Assembly: GCF_030272615.1 (NCBI RefSeq)
Contig: NC_081413.1
Span: forward strand, 446,938,538-447,002,537
DNA from: Cryptomeria japonica
Lineage: Eukaryota; Streptophyta; Pinopsida; Cupressales; Cupressaceae
DNA length: 64,000 nt
Direction: 5' to 3'
Part shown: piece after piece, positions 48,185-60,000 of the stretch
Position numbering within the stretch: position 1 is the stretch's first letter
Layout of the letters: each line of letters begins with the position of its first letter
Made by a program: the position numbers and the translations under genes
The notes under the pieces: generated by a model
What the model saw: only the letters and a program-made list of their open reading frames with translations
Database searches by the model: none
What the model was told of the DNA's origin: nothing

Positions 48185-49872
48185 AAGAGGTAATCAATCC
48201 TACAAAAACCCAACAATGAAGCATCAGATAATATTCCAAATGAGCCTACAAGAGAAGTAAAACCTCACAAAAACCCAACTATGTCGAGTGTAAAATCAAA
48301 ATTTCACGTTCTGACCTTCAAAAATGCTCACTGTTTCCTGAATGACAAAACATAGAAGGGCAGCATCTCATATGAGTTAGGAATGGCTCTCGTACAATAA
48401 AACATTCCCATATGACAAAATGGTCTTTTTATAGACATGTCGTACAATATGAGGGTAGGATTTGAACGATAATTCTAAGGGCTTTAAACGACAAACTAAA
48501 ATTTAACAGTTACTCGTATGAGACAGAATCCTGTCTTTCACGATAAAATGTAAAACCCAACCCCAAACATGCGAAAAACTTGAAAAATGAGCAAAAAAAT
48601 TCAAAATTGAAAACATAAAGAGGCTTAAGATCGATCACTTATTGCTAGCTCATAGTTTCGGGGTCAATTATGACGTCTCTGGTGCTCGAATCAATGTGTA
48701 CAAGTAGGGACCACCATTTTCTTCGTAGAAGGCTTTTTAAATTTTCAAACTTGGAGGGTTAAAATGATTTGAAAATGACACTTTTGTCCGATATATAGCC
48801 AAAACCCTAATTTTTCAACTTGCTCATATGGACATGAAAATTGTACCCTTAGCTAATTGGACCATTCTAATTCCATTTTCGGGATTGAAATAGAAATTTG
48901 AGATCATTTTTCTAGTCAATTTCACAATTTGGCCCACTTAGTGCTCTTTTCATCAAATACTCATTCTTTCTTCAAATGGCGCTCAATTTCAATTCTACAC
49001 ATCAACTATACGATCAACTCTACGCTAAATCTTATCAATCAACATCGAATCTTCAAAAAATTCCTCAGAATAAATTTGTGCTCAAATAACTTATTTTTGC
49101 CACATAGTTGCCTATAATCGCGTACCCTCGCTATCTTTCAATTTCACTCCTGAGGGGGCATACTCGTGCTCTTATGACCTCACATCTTCACATGTCGAAA
49201 AAATTTACAAATATTTATCAAAAGTCGAGCAAAATCTTTTTAACTAAAGAAAATCAATCAATAATTATTGCTAAGGGACATCTCATCTTCATCGCTTTAT
49301 ATCATGTTGAGATCTCTCGATCATCTGAATCGAATCAATCGCTAGGGGTATATTAGTTTCATCGCTTCAAATCAAGTTGATATTTGTCTTTCATCTGAAT
49401 CAATCTCTTAACGTTAATCAATTTCATCACTTTTCATCAAGCTGATTATTCATTTAAACTCAATCAAGGGTTTAAAGAGTATCTTTGATCACACTCAATC
49501 TAAGCAGGTGTTCAGTATTCATCGCTTTTGATTAAGCTGGACAGTTTATCTTCACTCATCGTATCTTGATCATTCAAGTTCAAGATCAGTTTTTATCATC
49601 ACTCGCTGTATCTAGATCAATCAAGTTCTAGATCAGTAAGATCCACTTCTTGATCAATCAAGTTCAAGTTTGGTATCTTTTGTTTTCTATCATTCCTAAG
49701 TTCAATCATGTTCAGGAATGGTATTGCTTTAATCAGACTTCATTTAGCTTCGTCGCTTCAAAACAAGCTAAACACCTCGCTCTTCATCTGGTTCGTGATC
49801 AATCAAGTTCATAACTGGTATCTCCTAGACATCACACATTCTTTGAACCAACGCGCTGCTCGCACATAAATT
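48185..49872 (+). other. Element E 3' region, second noncoding part
   Basis: No gene recognised. Contains CGTATGAG/CGTACAA motifs (48368-48522) like those in the leader. From about 49270 to 49850 it has a degenerate repeat of the form 'ttcatcgctt' + 'aatcaagttga' with 'gatcaatcaagttc', in at least ten imperfect copies. Confidence 0.6.
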
Positions 49873-49886
49873 CAAAGAGGGGCAAA
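49873..49886 (+). promoter_or_regulatory. Polypurine tract of element E
   Basis: CAAAGAGGGGCAAA directly before the right LTR start TGTAATACCC. Confidence 0.8.
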
Positions 49887-50995
49887 TGTAATACCCTAAA
49901 AATGGTCATCTAAACCATGGGCCCCTAATCTTGACAACATCACCAAGGTCCTAACCCAAGGCAATTAAATCAACCTTGAGCACATTATTAATTCTATAAT
50001 CATCAAATATAACATGGCAAATCAATTACTCAATATTAATTAAATATTTATTTAATTAATTGAATCATTTCCAAGAATATCATTTTGATCAATTATCCTA
50101 TTTTATTTTATTAAATATCCTTGCATATTTAATTAATTCATAAATTTGCCATTTAATCATGCAAAAGGAATTAATTTATTACAAAAGAGGAATTAATCAC
50201 AAAGCAAGAGTTGAATTGAAATTAAACAAAAAGAATTGAATTGAGAGAGAAATCAAACTTGAGATATTATTTCTTTTTCTAAATTTAGAACTTGAAATCA
50301 GAAAAGCAATTAAATTGAATTATTGAATTATTCTCTAAAATTGGAACTCAAAGCTTTTCAGAAAAAGAAGTTCAGTTGTACTGAAAAGACATTTTTCTTG
50401 AATAAATCAAATATATGCATGGAATTAATTAAACCTTATTTCTAATGCAACTTGGACTTCTAATTTAAATGCATTTCATTTAAACTATAATTGAAATCTA
50501 TCTCAAGGTTAAATGAACCTAATTTCTCAATTATTTTCAATTAATCCTAAATTGAGCATTTTCTCTTGTAATTTTCTATAAATACAGTCTTCAGCTCTCA
50601 TTTCAATTCACCCCAGAGATTTTTGAAACATGCTTGGAGATTATTATCATGCTAATTTCACTCTAGAGTCATTGAAGATCATTGTGCTTTTTAGATTATT
50701 TGCATCCATATTGCTTGAATCCATATTGCTTGAATCGATTATTTGCTTGAATTATTCATCCATTTTGCATCCATATAATTAATATCATATAGATTAAATC
50801 CTTCGTCTTGGTGTAGTCTAGTCACTGGTATTGCTTATAAAAATCTGAGAGCAATCTTATACTCACATATTTTAGAAGGAAATTAGTCGCTTTGTTATAT
50901 TTTATTACTTATTGATTATTGATTACTAACCATACATATAATGAATTAATTGAAGTGTTGTGCTTACAGCTACAGACCACATTTTCACACACACA
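49887..50995 (+). repeat. Right LTR of element E
   Basis: 1,109 bp, matching the left LTR; ends CACACACA, followed by the target repeat ACTCC. TATA box TATAAATA at 50577-50584. Confidence 0.93.
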
Positions 50996-51000
50996 ACTCC

Positions 51001-53185
51001 ATGCTCCTCATAGATGATTTTTTAAGTATAACATGGGTCACCTTCTTGCAAGAAAAGTCTCAACCCTATGGAAGATTCAAAATGTTTAGGAAGATGGTTG
51101 AGAAGGAAAGTGGATACAAGCTAAAATGTCTAAGATCACACCATGGAGGTGAGTTCACATAAAATGAATTTGAAGACTACTGTGAGTGACATGGAATCAG
51201 AAGACAATATTCAGCTCCTTGGACACCACAACAAAATGGTGTAGTGGAAAGGAAGAACAAAATAGTCAAGGAGATGACAAGGACAATGTTGAATGAAGCT
51301 AATCTGCCTGATGTATACTAGAAAGAAGAATTTTATACTATTGTATACACATTAAATAGAGTTCAACTGAGATTAAACATCAAAATGACACCTTATTAGT
51401 TATGGTATGATAGGAAACCATTAATCAGGTATTTCAAGCTCTTTGGTAGCAAGTGATTCATCAAAAGAGATGAAGATGGATTTGGAAGTTTTGATTCAAG
51501 AAGTGATGAAGGTATCTTCTTGGGTTACTCTAATCACAACAAGGCCTACAAGTGTTTCAACAAAAGACTAAAGAAGGTAATTGAGAGTGTACATGTGAAA
51601 GTAGATGAAGATATACATAAAGGAAGGCAAAACTCAATTACTCGGACTGAAGAACCATATGTTGAAGATGAAGATAAATCTGAGAGTGAACATGAAGAAG
51701 AAACACCTAGCAAGGCCCTGAACAAAAATATGCAAAAGATTCACCTTAAGGATCAAATTATTGAAAACAAAAATGAGGGTGTATGAAGTAGAAGAAGAAT
51801 TGCAAGAAATAACGAACAAGTAAACTTTTGCATTATGACTGAAATGGAACCCAAGACATATGTTGAGGCCAACAAGAGTGTAAAATGGATAAAGGCAATG
51901 CAAGACGAGTTGCAGTAGATAGAGAAGAACAAGACTTGGGATTTGGTTCCTAGGCAAGCAGACAAAAATGTCATTGGGACTAAATGGGTCTATAGGAACA
52001 AGATGAATGAAGAAGGAAAAGTGATACTTGGAATAAAGAAAGATTTGTGTGTAAGGGATATGCTCAATTTGAAGGCATAGATTTTGAAGAAACATTTACA
52101 CTAGTTGCAAGGCTAGAAGCTATAAGGATGTTCTTGGCATTCTTAGTCTATAAAGGATATAAAGCATATCAAATGGATGTCAAATTTGCATTCTTGAATG
52201 GAAATATTGAAGAAGTCTATATTGAGGAACCCAAAGGATTTAAACTACATGAAGATGAGAACTTTGTATGGTCTAAAGAAGGCACCTAGAGCATGGTATT
52301 CTAGGTTAGATAAATACCTCCATCAGCAAGGTTTTAGAAATAGAAATACTGACATCAACTTGTACATTAAGGTGAATGGAGACCACATAATTATAGTTGT
52401 GGTATATGTGGATGACATCATCTTTGGAGGCAACAAAGATGTTCTATGAAAAGAGTTTGTTAACCAAATGCAGTCCGAGTTTGAGATGTCAGTGCTTAGA
52501 GAGATATCATATTTCCTTGGTTTGTAGATTTCTTAGTTAGATAAAGGAATATTTACATCAAAAACCAAGTATGCAAAGGACATGTTGAAGAAGTTTCAAA
52601 TGGAGGACAACAAACTAGTTAGTACTCCCATGGTGACAAGATGCAAGCTGAGAAAAGATGATGATTCACCTAGTGTAGATCAGACCTTGTATAGATCCAA
52701 AGAAAGGAGATTTTACTTTGCAAGCCTTTACTGATGTTGATTGGGAAAGTTGCATCGATGATAAGAAGAGTACCAGCAGTGGAGATTTCATCCTTCGAAA
52801 CAAATTGGTTTCATGGGACAACAAGTAGGATTCTATTTCTTTATCTACGGCTGAAGAAGAGTACATAGTTGCTGCTACATATTGTTCACAGGTTCTCTAG
52901 ATGAAGCAAACACTCAAGGACATCTAGGTAGAGTATCTAGATCCAATCTCAATCAAATGTGACAAATAAAGTGTAATTGACATCTCCAAGAATACTGTCA
53001 TGCACTGAAGGACAAAACATATAGAAATTAAATACCATTTTTTGAGGGAGAAGGTAGCTGACAAGGAAGTCAAGGTTGAATATGTAAGCACATGTGAGCA
53101 AGTGGGTGATATTTTTATAAAATCGCTACCTAAGGATACTTTTGAATATCTAAGATTGAGGTTGCGTGTTGTCCCATCTTCCTAA
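51001..53185 (+). pseudogene. Element B integrase core, reverse transcriptase and RNase H (copia pol, 3' piece)
   Basis: It resumes from 24102 with LLIDDFLSITWVTF (integrase Asp), HHGGEFT in place of the usual D-x-G-G-E-F, and PWTPQQNGVVERKN (catalytic Glu). The integrase C-terminus and acidic linker run to about 51785. RT begins near 51840 (AMQDELQ ... TWDLVPRQ, GTKWVYRNK), shifts frame near 52030, and continues with [16 protein letters not shown]. It then lacks about eight codons before [13 protein letters not shown], and has an intact YVDD at about 52410. About 50 codons are missing at about 52695 between LYRS and the RNase H. The RNase H has DVDWESC, STAEEEY and ends LPKDTFEYLRLRL-VVPSS at 53185. 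Many nonsense codons. Confidence 0.87.
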
Positions 53186-53220
53186 TAATATGATGAAACA
53201 ATAAGGATCTGGTCAACTAC

Positions 53221-54603
53221 TGATAGTGGGGGGTGAATCAGTAGATAGAAACAAACTAAACTTTCGCCAAACTTTATCCTAACTCATAAACAACTCGCTA
53301 AACTAAACTAGTTTAGACACTATACCAAAATTGCAACTGCACTATCAAACTTTACCGGTTGACCAAAACATCAATGATACAATGTAACAGATATAAAACT
53401 CACATACCATTTAACCAAAACATTAAAACATGTTACTAACATCACTAATAGCTCATTCCAGATCACTTTTGATCATCTAAACATATCTAAGTGGCTTTAC
53501 CAGTTAATCATATCAACCATATCAAAACACATCCACAAAATCATTCACCACTTGACACAATGATTTTTCACATGGAAACCCAAATGGGAAAAACCATGGT
53601 GGGGATGAATACCCATAAGTATTTTGAACTCTTCTAAATTTTTCCCTCATAGGAACCAAGCCTTATTAGAAGCTTATACAATAATGTCTTGTTAAGAACA
53701 AATCTGGCTAGGGACCACCCAGTTAAGGGATTGACTGCAATACCCTATTAAAGGCAATACCCTTTTAAGATTAACCTCAGTAGAGGATTTCAAATCCAAG
53801 CTAATGGATCACTTGGTTAGAGGATTTAAACAACACCAAGATTTTTAAAGCTTACCCAGTTAAGAGATTTAACTATTGTAATGGTTAGAGAACAACAGGG
53901 TCTTTGTTGATCTGGTAATAGCACTATCTTGCTTAATCAGATACTTTTATGGTCCTATCTACCTTCACAACATTCTGCACACACTCCTTTTGGTTCAGAA
54001 ACAATCTCACTACCACACTTTACCAAATTGCCAACACAATTACAAACAACTCATCGACCTTAAATACAAATATAATAGGTCGGTAGCACATCACAAAACC
54101 TACAAATCTCATATAGATTACAAACGTATTGGTTCAAACATAACCGTTAGATTACATATAAATCAACTACACATTGTTCTAAACAACTTCAACCACTGCT
54201 GGATCACCACACATTGAATCCTGTAGCTCATCACGCATTTTCTACTTCCTGCTATGCATTTTCTCATTCCCAAGATAAACAGTCATCTTCATGTGCCAAA
54301 ACCACTTTGAGACTCATCATATGCATCATGCTTACATGTAATGTCCATCTTTGATCAACATTCGATCATAGATCATTATAATCGATTTACCAAGCTCCAT
54401 CAGTTAGGGTTCTGCATATCAACTTGTTAGGGTTTACCAGTTGACCACTTTGCTTGAAATACCAATACCGATTTCTATCACTACTTTACTGTCAGTTGCA
54501 TTACTGAATCACTACTGGTTGCAACACAACTCCATTACTAGTTACTATTGACATCAATGATTACACTATACTTAATCAATGTTATCTTCATGCAATGCCA
54601 GCA
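53221..54603 (-). repeat. Inverted LTR relic of another Sirevirus-like copia element
   Basis: Read on the minus strand it starts TGCTGGCATTG and ends in the 'gattcaccccccactatca' type of terminus. In between it has the LTR landmark 'catccccaccatggttttt' followed by 'cccatttgggttt'. No internal element sequence accompanies it, so it looks like a solo LTR in antiparallel orientation to B. The edges are uncertain and I find no matching target duplication (ACTAC against CTCCC). Confidence 0.65.
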
Positions 54604-54716
54604 CTCCCTTGAAGACAAACGTATTTTTGAGGTTTGTGGTTTAGGGGGAGCATAGTGTTTTACTACTTTTCATCCTTGAACCCCATGTTTGTCTCGGAGG
54701 GAGTTCTAAAATTTTT
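54604..54716 (+). other. Element B 3' noncoding piece before F
   Basis: Contains 'ttagggggagcatagtg', a purine-rich tract followed by the phrase 'ttttactacttttcatcc' typical of the region after RNase H in Sirevirus-like copia elements. It continues after F at 61467. Confidence 0.6.
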
Positions 54717-54721
54717 GTGAG

Positions 54722-55516
54722 TGTTGGAAAATGCACACTCCAATGAGATATTGTAGGTGATTAAAGGTATTGTCATTGATGGTAACCTTACAATCATGTG
54801 ATATTGGCAAGCAGACACCAGCACTGGCATCGACGGACTCTACACCAGCATAAAGAATACCAACACCGAAAAGGAAGATTACCGGCACCCTAGCCGACAA
54901 CAATTTCATATTAATGTATTTTGTAATTAATTGTAAAATCTTTTGTAAGCCAACATGGCGGATTGTAATATGACTCATATATGTATGAGATAATTGTAGA
55001 TCATTTAGGATATTAATAAGATGCAAAATATGAATAGAAGGTAGTAGACCTAATATGTGAATTAGTGGTTAAGGGTTTATGTATGTAGCAGAGCTTAAAC
55101 CAGTACTAAATCTGGCGTAGCAGATGCTAATCTGAAGCAGTACAAGACATTGGATTAGTATAATCTATTTTTGTAAGTCAGTGTGACTTTTTTTGTAATT
55201 GACTAGTGAGGTCTAGGAACTTGGCCTTCCTGCATGTGCAGGCCCCTATTGTAGCAGTAATATTCTCTTATTGGCCAGTAAGTGAATATTGTGGGTCACA
55301 AATCCCACCAAGGTTTTTCCCACACCAGATTTCCTCATTAAAATATTGTGTTATGGTGTGATTTTCATGTTGTGGTTGTTATTCTTATTTGCTGCATTTT
55401 TTTTGGTTTACCTGTACATAGTTTTAATATGATTATCATGTTATAAGTTAAGAAAATATTATTACCAGTTAGATACTAATTCACCCCCCCTCTCAGTATC
55501 TTTGGGAATCCTAACA
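54722..55516 (+). repeat. Left LTR of element F (795 bp)
   Basis: TGTTGGAAAATGC...CCTAACA; contains ACCGGT-derived sites decayed to ACCAGT. Compared with the right LTR it has about 14 extra bases near 54850. Confidence 0.93.
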
Positions 55517-55518
55517 AT

Positions 55519-55530
55519 TGGTATCAGAGC
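55519..55530 (+). promoter_or_regulatory. Primer binding site of element F (tRNA-iMet)
   Basis: TGGTATCAGAGC, a perfect copia-type primer site two bases after the left LTR. Confidence 0.9.
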
Positions 55531-55587
55531 CTGGTCCTCTATTTTCAAAAGCCTAACAGCTTGAGGAAGATCTTGACACTGGTAGAG

Positions 55588-56660
55588 ATGGAAAACATGA
55601 GAAAGCAATTGGAAACAACTCTTTCAGACTATGATGCAGAAAAAGTGAAGAATATCAAACTTGAGGATGATCTGAAGGCTACTCAGGATATCATTCAAGA
55701 ACTTCAAGAAAATTACACTATAGCAAGGAATAAAAGAAGAGAACTTTGTGAGAAGATGCAGAATGAGGAAGATGAAAAGGAAAGTCTTAATGATTTGGTA
55801 AAAAAATTGAGACAAGATAACTGTACAATGAAGAATGAGATGTAAGATATGACTATGAGGTTTTGTAAAGAAATTGAAGACAAAAAGAAGAATGAAGAAG
55901 ACCTGGTTAGAAGACTAAATGATATTGGAAATGAAAACACAAGACTCAATCATGAAAATGATATGTTGAAGACAGATTTGATGCACACACAAAATGACAG
56001 AACTGAATTCTTGAGACAAAAAGGAATCTTGGAGAATGAACTGACTGCTGCAAATCAACACATAGAGAAATTCAAGAAAAGTTCAAAAGAACTTGTTGAC
56101 ATGCTAAAGAATCAGAAACCTAACGGTGATAAAAATGGGCTTGGCTTTGAAGTTGGTGAAAGCTCCGGTACTGCAAACAATCATGATCATAGAAAACCGA
56201 TAAGACAACCTAATGCTTACAAATTCAATGGGAAATGCTTTAATTGTAACAAGTATGGTCATAGAGAAAATCAGTGTAGATCTAGAAATTATCAGAACAC
56301 TAATACACCCACCGGTCAATGTTCTAAATGCAACAAAGTTGGTCATAACTCAGAAAATTGTAGAATGAATGTAAGATGTTATGTTTGTGGAAGATTGGAC
56401 ACTTATCTAATCAATGCAGAACACATACCAGCATAGGATATGGGAAAGCTATTCAGAAAAACAATGTGGCTTGTTATGCTTGTAACAAAATTGGACATAT
56501 TGCAAAATTTTGTAGAAGCAAGTCTCCACTGGCAAATAATAAAGGTCCTAGTTTGAAAGGTAAAGAAAAGGTTGAAGAAGTAAAGCAAGAATTCTCAAAA
56601 AAATGGATTAGAAAGTCAGATCAAAATGTTGATGGGAATACACCTCCACTGGTAGAATAG
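55588..56660 (+). pseudogene. Element F gag-like ORF: coiled coil and four zinc knuckles
   Basis: The ATG at 55588 follows the primer site by only about 60 bp. The first 170 codons are long coiled coil (LEDDLKATQDIIQELQ, then EIEDKKKNEEDLVRRLND and ENDMLKTDLMHTQND), with one TAA at 55843. Four CX2CX4HX4C knuckles follow: CFNCNKYGHRENQC (about 56237), CSKCNKVGHNSENC (about 56320), CYVCGKIGHLSNQC split by a frameshift at about 56390, and CYACNKIGHIAKFC (about 56474). A Lys-rich tail ends at the TAG 56658-56660. The usual copia gag core is absent, so it could bind RNA but probably not build particles alone. Confidence 0.8.
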
Positions 56661-57004
56661 AGTATCACTCCACCGGTAGGAGACTCTTCATCTAACAAAA
56701 GGAAAATCCTTTGGGGGTTTAGCAACATAATGAAAACCATGCTATTATTCCCTCGGTTGATGGTGAGAAGTTGAAATTACTTCTATACCGGTAGATGAAT
56801 CAAGTTGTGACTTAATAGATGAGCATTAAATGTGGTAGTTGGAGAAAATAACATTATAAAGCAAGTGTTTTGGCTCCTTTTTCATTCACCGAGCATTCAA
56901 ACCTTCAAGAGTGCAAAAATTCTCGAGCGAAGGCATCCTTAGCGAAAAAGTGAAGCAATTCATCAAAGCATTCATCCTTAAGGTAGATTGAGGTATTTAT
57001 AATC
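56661..57004 (+). other. Element F spacer between gag-like ORF and ORF2
   Basis: 344 bp with no coding pattern. It could be an internal leader for ORF2. ACCGGTA occurs twice. Confidence 0.5.
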
Positions 57005-60000
57005 ATGGTATCTTCATCCACTCCTAAATTTATTGAAAACCCTACTATGATATAGGTTGTTAAGCGCCCTAGACCAGTATTCAAACTGGTTCCTAAAATA
57101 GTGAAGAAAGATGATAGCATAGGTACATTTTCTCAAATTCCTAAAGGAGTAGCATATGTTGGAGACAATAGGATGTATATACATTGTCATATAGAGGAAT
57201 CGGGTGATGATGAGATCAAAAACATGTATAGCACTGTGATTTTTGATGAATCTGGAAATATCAAGCCTGAACATAAGATAGTGGAAACCTTAGGTTTTAC
57301 TAAAATACTAAGTGTCCTAGATTTTACCAAGGATATTATAAGAATTGTGCTAAGCAAAGTTCATGGTGAATTCTTCTGGTTGGATTCAATCCATAAAATC
57401 ACCAAGGAAGCCGTTAAGGTAGTAACAGGGTTACCCTCCACCAGTAGCAGACCTGACAAAACAAAGAAGGTCTCAAATGACACGGTGATAAACCTAACCA
57501 GTGCAACATTCGACAAAAGGTCTCTAAGGGTAAATGATGTAAAGGACATAAATATGAGATTTATCAGTATGATCTTAGGCTACAAGGCTACACATGCAAA
57601 TAGGTTGAACTCAGTTTCTAGCCTATGTATTAAAAGTGCATATAACATGGTTAATGATAATACTAGAATAGATGTATGTGAATGGCTCAAAGATGAATTG
57701 ATAGAAAATATGGGGAAGATTAAAGGAGATAAGAAAGGAACATTCAGATTTGGAAATTTTCTTGTTTGTCTAATCTTGTACATAACTAAACAAGTACCCG
57801 GTATTGGTGCAAGAGATTTTAGCTTTGACACTCCAGTAGGAAAGCAACTATTGGATCTATTGAACAACATGGGAGAAAATAGGGAGAAAAACTTAAATGA
57901 ATATTTTCATGCATTGAAAGATCGAATGAAAACAAGAGTAAGAGTGTCACGAGCTATTGTGGACAAATATCATAAAGAAATTTGTTTTGTAATTAAAAAA
58001 GATGAAATCTTGTTGGAGGTAGTTGTCCCTAGAACTATCTGGGTAACTAAAATGGGCTATGAAATAAATGACAATATTATTGAAACTTATGCAAAAGCCC
58101 TCCTTGAAGCACCAAAGGAACCAACTGAGAAAGTTTTTGGAAATGCTGAAACAATTGAGAGTGGAATTCAGTCTAGAAAAAGGGTTAAGAAGGTCGAAGA
58201 AACAGTAAGAAAAGGAACCTGGTAGGCTAAAGCAATTAAGGAAGATGTTTTGAAGCAAACTGGTATAAAGGAAAGTGAGTTGGAAGGACTTCAACCGAAA
58301 GCTCATCTTTCACTGCTTAGAACCTCCTCTGAGAGTGATATGCTAGTGGTATTTAAAAGGGTAGAAAGGAAAAGAAAACCCTCACCAGTACCCTCACCTA
58401 CACCTAGGAAAACAAGGCAAAAGCAACAGGCAGTGAGGCCTCTAGTGAAAAAGAAGTTGACTCCTAAGAAGAAAAGGAAGGTAAAACAAAATATTGCTCG
58501 ACTGGATAAACTCTTAAGTGAAATAACTAAAGATGGAAAATTGAAGAACATCGGAAAAATATACAACACACTATCTACAATTGACAAGGAAAGCATAGAG
58601 AATAGTGTAATTCTACACTTAGATACTTATAAGAAATTTTTTATGGAAGTTGTTGATGAAATACCAAATGATCTATATAGGAGATTAGAAGCTAGAAGGT
58701 TAGCCATCATTGAGTTGGACAAGAAAATCAAGATTGAGAAATTACTTAAGTACATCTAGTCAACTCAACTGATGAAATAGATAAACTAATTAGTGAAGCA
58801 AACCAGACAGTATTGTCCACTATCCACCGGCAAGTAGCACTAATGCCAGGTAGAGTAAATGAAGTCTCTGAGGAAACAACAGATGCATGGGATATATTCT
58901 TTGTGGAAAAAGAAAAACTGGAAGAATTACTTAGACCAAAGACTATTAAAGTATACAAAAAGGATAGGGATAAGGGGAAAGGTAAGGTAGGTGGACATCC
59001 AAGCCTTAAAATAACTGACAATGTGCCCTCACCTCCTTCGGATACTCCACCGGTAGATACCACTGATAGTCAACCAACTACTAAGAGTATGGAGACTCCA
59101 TTAGAGGATACAAATCCCAAGTCTAAAGTTTTGTACACTATGAATATAGATACTCAAGAAGTAAATGTTATAGTTGATAGAGAAACCAGTGAGGACAAGA
59201 AGACAGATGTGACTACTGAGTCACTGGCTACAGATGCTGAGGTTGAGGTAAATGAAACTATAAATATAAACACAGAAAAACCTACTCAGACAGAGCAACT
59301 GACAGAGGATACCATTGGTAAACCATTAGAGAAACTAGTAGATACAATGGAAAAACAATCAGGAGAACCAAAAATGGACAGTACAGAGGTACAAACAGAG
59401 AAACTAGAAGTGCATACAGAGACACAGATTGAGAAACCAGCTGTTGAGAGCTTAGAGAAACCTTCTGAGATACAAATGGAAAAACTAGAATAGAAGCAAG
59501 TTGAGACACAAGTTCAAATAGAGATAGTGCCACTAGCCAAAACTGAAAAGCCCAAACCTTTGTTTGTAGAAATGCAAACACAGACCGACCTACTAGAGGT
59601 CAAACCAAGCAAGGTGATTACTACAACCGGTAGTATGGCTATTCTGAAGATAGTTGGACGAACATCTGGTACTTCTATAGCAGAATTCTGAGCTACAAAT
59701 GTAACAAAAGTCTTATTGGATTCAATAAAGAAGATCACAAAATGTAATGCACAAGCCTATAAGGCTATTGATGATACAATCCATATTCTTAAACTGGTAG
59801 CACCTAAGTGCATTGTAGATAACAAAGATTCTCTAGGTCAACTAGACACATTGTCTAAGTTCATCACCAGCAACATTTTGACAGTTGATCAAATAAATGA
59901 GGATACATTTAAAGAGAGATTGATCAAGGAAAAAGATAAATTCCTTGAGGAAATTGTGAAGAAGAACAAGGAGAAAATGGACACCTTGTTACTAGATCTA

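Larger units (their letters stand above)
24103..50995 (+). mobile_element. Element E: very large Ty3/gypsy Tat/Ogre-like element (about 18.3 kb without D)
   Basis: Bounded by LTRs (24103-25231 and 49887-50995) and target duplication ACTCC at 24098-24102 and 50996-51000. Removing element D and one copy of its target repeat leaves about 18.3 kb. Layout: a 3.2-kb leader with a 38-bp tandem array, gag, protease with a G-patch-like motif, a linker, RT, RNase H, archaeal-type RNase H, integrase, a long 3' region containing an antisense plant-mobile-domain gene, and a polypurine tract. Pol has many stops, so it is dead. Size, dual RNase H and primer site fit the Tat/Ogre group. Confidence 0.9.

Noticed and set aside
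51634-52095. 153-codon minus-strand ORF
   Set aside because: Antisense to B's integrase-RT junction; hydrophobic composition is what the complement of Lys/Glu-rich coding gives.
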